Shown one piece after another: positions 31,478 through 33,488 of a DNA stretch of 33,488 nucleotides; the first letter of the stretch is position 1, and every line of letters starts with the position of its first letter. The notes below the pieces were generated by a model. The model searched no databases. It was not told where the DNA came from and saw nothing but the letters and a program-made list of their open reading frames with translations. A program made the position numbers and the translations under genes. Location of the stretch: positions 1 to 33,488 of the forward strand of contig JAFQFS010000054.1 in NCBI GenBank assembly GCA_017398585.1. The letters are read 5' to 3'. The DNA is from Clostridia bacterium. Lineage in GTDB: Bacteria; Bacillota; Clostridia; Oscillospirales; CAG-272.

Positions 31478-32062
31478 TTACAGATACCGTGTTACTGTTC
31501 CTTCGAACAGATCGTGTCCCTCGATCCGGATGCACCGTCCGCCGTTGAATACAAAATGCACCGCCCACGGCATCTTTCCGCAGATCCGGTCAAAGTCCTC
31601 CCAGCCGAAGGAAGGAACAAAATACTGTATGATCGTACTGAGCGCCGTCCCGTGGGTGCCGACCGCGACGGTTTTTCCGGCGTACTGCCGCAGAACGTCC
31701 GTCAGTGCCGCGATGTTCCGCCGCTGTACCTCGCGCAGGCTTTCGCCGCCGTCCCGTTTATAGTCGTGATCTTCCCACTGACGCCGCGTGAATTCGCGGA
31801 AATCCTCGACCCACACGTCGGCGATGCAGCGTTCGCGGAAATCCTCGACCGGAAGGACTTTCATCCCGCGTTCTTCCGCAAATACCTCGACGGTTTCGAC
31901 GGCACGCCGGTACGGACTCGACAGCACCGCGTCAACGGACTTGTCCGCGAGAAATTCCGCGGAAAGCGCGCGGTCCCGCAGTCCCTTGTCGGATAACCCG
32001 CGGGTGCGGTCGTCCGCATCGTACCGCGATTCGGCATGGCGGATGAAATAAAGATCGGTCAT
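31478..32062 (-). CDS. Histidine phosphatase family protein (phosphoglycerate mutase-like)
   Basis: This 194-residue protein has the catalytic RHA motif (YFIRHAES, His9), a second arginine in SSPYRRA (52), Glu107 in GGESL and the second histidine His137 in VGTHGTALS. Such small enzymes dephosphorylate sugar phosphates, nucleotides or cofactor precursors; substrate is not predictable. GGAGGATAAACC precedes the ATG. It has a consensus promoter and probably leads an operon with the MATE exporter. Confidence 0.9.
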   Translation of the reverse strand: MTDLYFIRHAESRYDADDRTRGLSDKGLRDRALSAEFLADKSVDAVLSSPYRRAVETVEVFAEERGMKVLPVEDFRERCIADVWVEDFREFTRRQWEDHDYKRDGGESLREVQRRNIAALTDVLRQYAGKTVAVGTHGTALSTIIQYFVPSFGWEDFDRICGKMPWAVHFVFNGGRCIRIEGHDLFEGTVTRYL

Positions 32063-32091
32063 GGTTTATCCTCCGTGTATGTACTCAGAAA

Positions 32092-32120
32092 ATTATACCT
32101 CCCGCCGCGGATTTTGTCAA
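32092..32120 (-). promoter_or_regulatory. Consensus promoter of the phosphatase-MATE operon
   Basis: On the minus strand TTGACA (32115-32120) and TATAAT (32092-32097), both perfect, are 17 bases apart, 30 bases from the phosphatase ATG. GGATT/AATCC flanks the -35 as a short inverted repeat, a weak operator candidate. Confidence 0.85.
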
Positions 32121-32228
32121 TCCGCCTGGAATAGGTAAGGGCATAAAAAAATAAAATCCGCATATACTACAGGCAGATGCGGTCCCGTCACGGCTTCCGG
32201 AATTTCTCGGGAAAATTCGGAAACCCTC

Positions 32229-32257
32229 TTGAAAAATCCGGAAGAATCTGCTATAAT
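32229..32257 (+). promoter_or_regulatory. Promoter of the riboswitch-ATPase transcript
   Basis: TTGAAA (32229-32234) and TATAAT (32252-32257, TGC extended) are 17 bases apart. The upstream block GGAAAATTCGGAAAC (32210-32224) is shared with the MFS promoter at 26337-26365. Confidence 0.85.
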
Positions 32258-32317
32258 TCCATACGTAAGCAAAGATCGGCTGAAAAGCAAAGATATTTCC
32301 GGTGCGGCAGGTTCTGC

Positions 32318-32412
32318 CGCGATAGGGGAGTAGTCAGCACAGCGATGTGGGATGGTGTCAACATCATGGATTTTATCCTGGGACCATCTGAAATGACGAG
32401 ACTTATCTGTAT
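32318..32412 (+). ncRNA. yybP-ykoY manganese riboswitch
   Basis: GATAGGGGAGTAG (32321-32333) matches the conserved 5' element of the family, and ACGAGACTTATC (32396-32407) the 3' element; GATAGG and CTTATC can form the closing helix P1. Between them GATGGT/ACCATC forms a further helix. Family members bind Mn2+ and switch manganese exporters on. The 3' P1 strand is also the 5' arm of the terminator at 32395-32442, so ligand binding should prevent termination. The downstream gene is a P-type cation ATPase, the expected target. Confidence 0.87.
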
Positions 32413-32442
32413 GAAGAAACAGGTAAGGGTCTCGTCTTTTTT
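32395..32442 (+). terminator. Riboswitch-controlled intrinsic terminator
   Basis: GACGAGAC-TTA-TCTGT pairs with ACAGG-TAA-GGGTCTCGTC around a short loop and is followed by six Ts. Its left arm overlaps the riboswitch's 3' P1 strand, giving mutually exclusive structures: a Mn2+-ON switch. Confidence 0.88.
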
Positions 32443-32495
32443 GTTTTTCCGCCGCTCCCTGCATCCATTTTCATTCCTTACAGGAGGACTTTACG

Positions 32496-33488
32496 TTGCT
32501 CTACCATCATCAGTCAAAGGAAGACACGCTTCTGTCCCTCGCGGCCGACATGACCCGCGGTCTGACGTCCGCCCAGGCGTCGGAAAAGGCCGGGCAGTTC
32601 GGTCCGAACAAACTCCGCGAAAAGAAAAAGAAGACGACCCTCGGACGTTTCCTCGATCAGTTCAAGGACGTCATGATCCTGATCCTTCTTGCGGCGGCGG
32701 TCGTTTCGTTCGTGATCGCCTGCGTGGAAGGGAACCCGAAGGAATTCTTCGAACCTCTTCTGATCGTCCTGATCGTCATCCTGAACGCCGTCATGGGCGT
32801 GCTTCAGGAAAGCAAAGCCGAAAAGGCGCTCGACGCCCTGAAAAGTATGTCCGCCCCGCACGCACGCGTCATCCGCGACGGGGAAGAGAAAGTCATTGAC
32901 GCGGCGGAACTTGTCCCGGGCGACATCATCCGTCTCGAAGCCGGCGACTTCATTCCCGCCGATGCCCGTCTGCTCCACAGCGTCAGCCTGAAGAGCGAAG
33001 AATCCGCGCTGACCGGGGAATCCGTTCCCTCCGAAAAGGACGCGGACGCCGTTGTTGACGAAAAGGCTCCCCTCGGCGACCGTTCCAACATGGTCTTCTC
33101 CGGATGCTCCGTCACCTACGGTACCGCACTTGCCGTCGTTACCGCGACCGGTATGGACACCGAAATGGGCAAGATCGCCAACCTGCTCGACAGCGAAAAC
33201 GAAACCCAGACGCCCCTTCAGCAGAAACTTGCCCAGCTCGGCAAATACCTCGGCATCATCGCCCTCGCGGCATGCGGCGTTATCTTTGTGGTCGGCATCG
33301 TGAACGGCATCCCGGTGATGGAGATCTTCATGACCGCCGTATCCCTCGCCGTTTCCGCGATTCCGGAAGGTCTTCCGGCAATCGTCACCATCGTTCTCTC
33401 GATCGGCGTACAGCGCATGGTCAGGAGAAATGCACTCATCCGCCGTCTGCCGGCGGTGGAAACCCTCGGCAGCGCCTCCGTCATCTGC
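32496..33488 (+). CDS. P2A-type cation-transporting ATPase (Mn2+/Ca2+ exporter), 5' part
   Basis: 331 residues are visible and the frame runs off the window. It has a cation-ATPase N-terminal domain (LLSLAADMTRGLTSAQASEKAGQFGPNKL), two transmembrane segments (about 58-78 and 87-105), an actuator domain with LVPGDIIRLEAGDFIPADAR and the TGES loop (173-176), and transmembrane segment 4 with the PEGLP ion-binding motif (290-294). It stops just before the expected DKTGT phosphorylation motif. PEGLP and overall pattern place it in the P2A (SERCA-like) group, exporting Ca2+ or Mn2+. The start is TTG at 32496, 7 bases after AGGAGGA; no ATG fits. The manganese riboswitch upstream argues for Mn2+ export. 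Confidence 0.9.
   Translation, partial: MLYHHQSKEDTLLSLAADMTRGLTSAQASEKAGQFGPNKLREKKKKTTLGRFLDQFKDVMILILLAAAVVSFVIACVEGNPKEFFEPLLIVLIVILNAVMGVLQESKAEKALDALKSMSAPHARVIRDGEEKVIDAAELVPGDIIRLEAGDFIPADARLLHSVSLKSEESALTGESVPSEKDADAVVDEKAPLGDRSNMVFSGCSVTYGTALAVVTATGMDTEMGKIANLLDSENETQTPLQQKLAQLGKYLGIIALAACGVIFVVGIVNGIPVMEIFMTAVSLAVSAIPEGLPAIVTIVLSIGVQRMVRRNALIRRLPAVETLGSASVIC

Overview
This 33.5 kb window is bacterial chromosome, dense with genes. It most likely comes from an uncultured gut member of the Clostridia (Bacillota). The basis is strong AGGAGG-type ribosome binding sites, many good SigA promoters (several with a TGCTATAAT extended -10), intrinsic terminators, a Clostridia-style lipoprotein signal peptide, four XRE regulators with long helical C-termini, and a yybP-ykoY manganese riboswitch ahead of a P-type ATPase. 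Genus cannot be read from the sequence. No tRNA, rRNA, transposase, phage gene or CRISPR array was found.

Layout: (1) 1-6543, plus strand: hisS, a MazG-like/degenerate-HAD fusion, aspS, a small helical protein, an alpha/beta hydrolase and a SUKH (SMI1/KNR4) protein. (2) 6750-9776, plus: a MATE exporter and an orphan extracellular solute-binding lipoprotein. (3) 9845-14991, minus: a three-gene operon (alpha/beta hydrolase, beta-propeller-like protein, glycyl radical enzyme), preceded by a divergent GpsA-like dehydrogenase. (4) 15167-23057: XRE regulator, alpha/beta hydrolase, TIM-barrel glycosidase-like protein, GH2 glycosidase, and two tandem paralogous XRE regulators whose promoters were duplicated with them. 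(5) 23107-27781: a minus-strand operon (amidohydrolase, DUF4038/GH140-like glycosidase, sugar isomerase/epimerase-like) divergent from an MFS transporter. (6) 27816-32062, minus: XRE regulator, purC, MATE exporter, histidine phosphatase. (7) 32229-33488, plus: promoter, Mn2+ riboswitch, terminator, and the first 331 codons of a P2A-type cation ATPase, cut at the window edge just before its phosphorylation motif.

Housekeeping genes (hisS, aspS, purC, gpsA-like) are interleaved with carbohydrate and ester-cleaving enzymes. None of the glycosidases or hydrolases has a visible signal peptide, which suggests that imported oligosaccharides or glycosides are processed inside the cell.

The most unusual thing is not a gene. 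Twelve copies, plus one divergent relative, of a modular hairpin element of about 60-105 bp occupy the intergenic gaps. Each has a long perfect or near-perfect hairpin (GGGGA...CTTTTT / AAAAAG...TCCCC) and a single-stranded tail (CCCCTTTTCAAAAACTTT-like). Six or seven copies carry a second hairpin of variable sequence between the two. Arm sequences differ between copies while complementarity is kept, so structure appears to be conserved. In every copy the main hairpin lies 4-35 bases from a gene end and the tail points away. Several copies sit in the 5' leader between a clear promoter and the start codon; others sit just behind a stop codon where no ordinary terminator is visible. gpsA and one glycosidase gene are each bracketed by an inverted pair.
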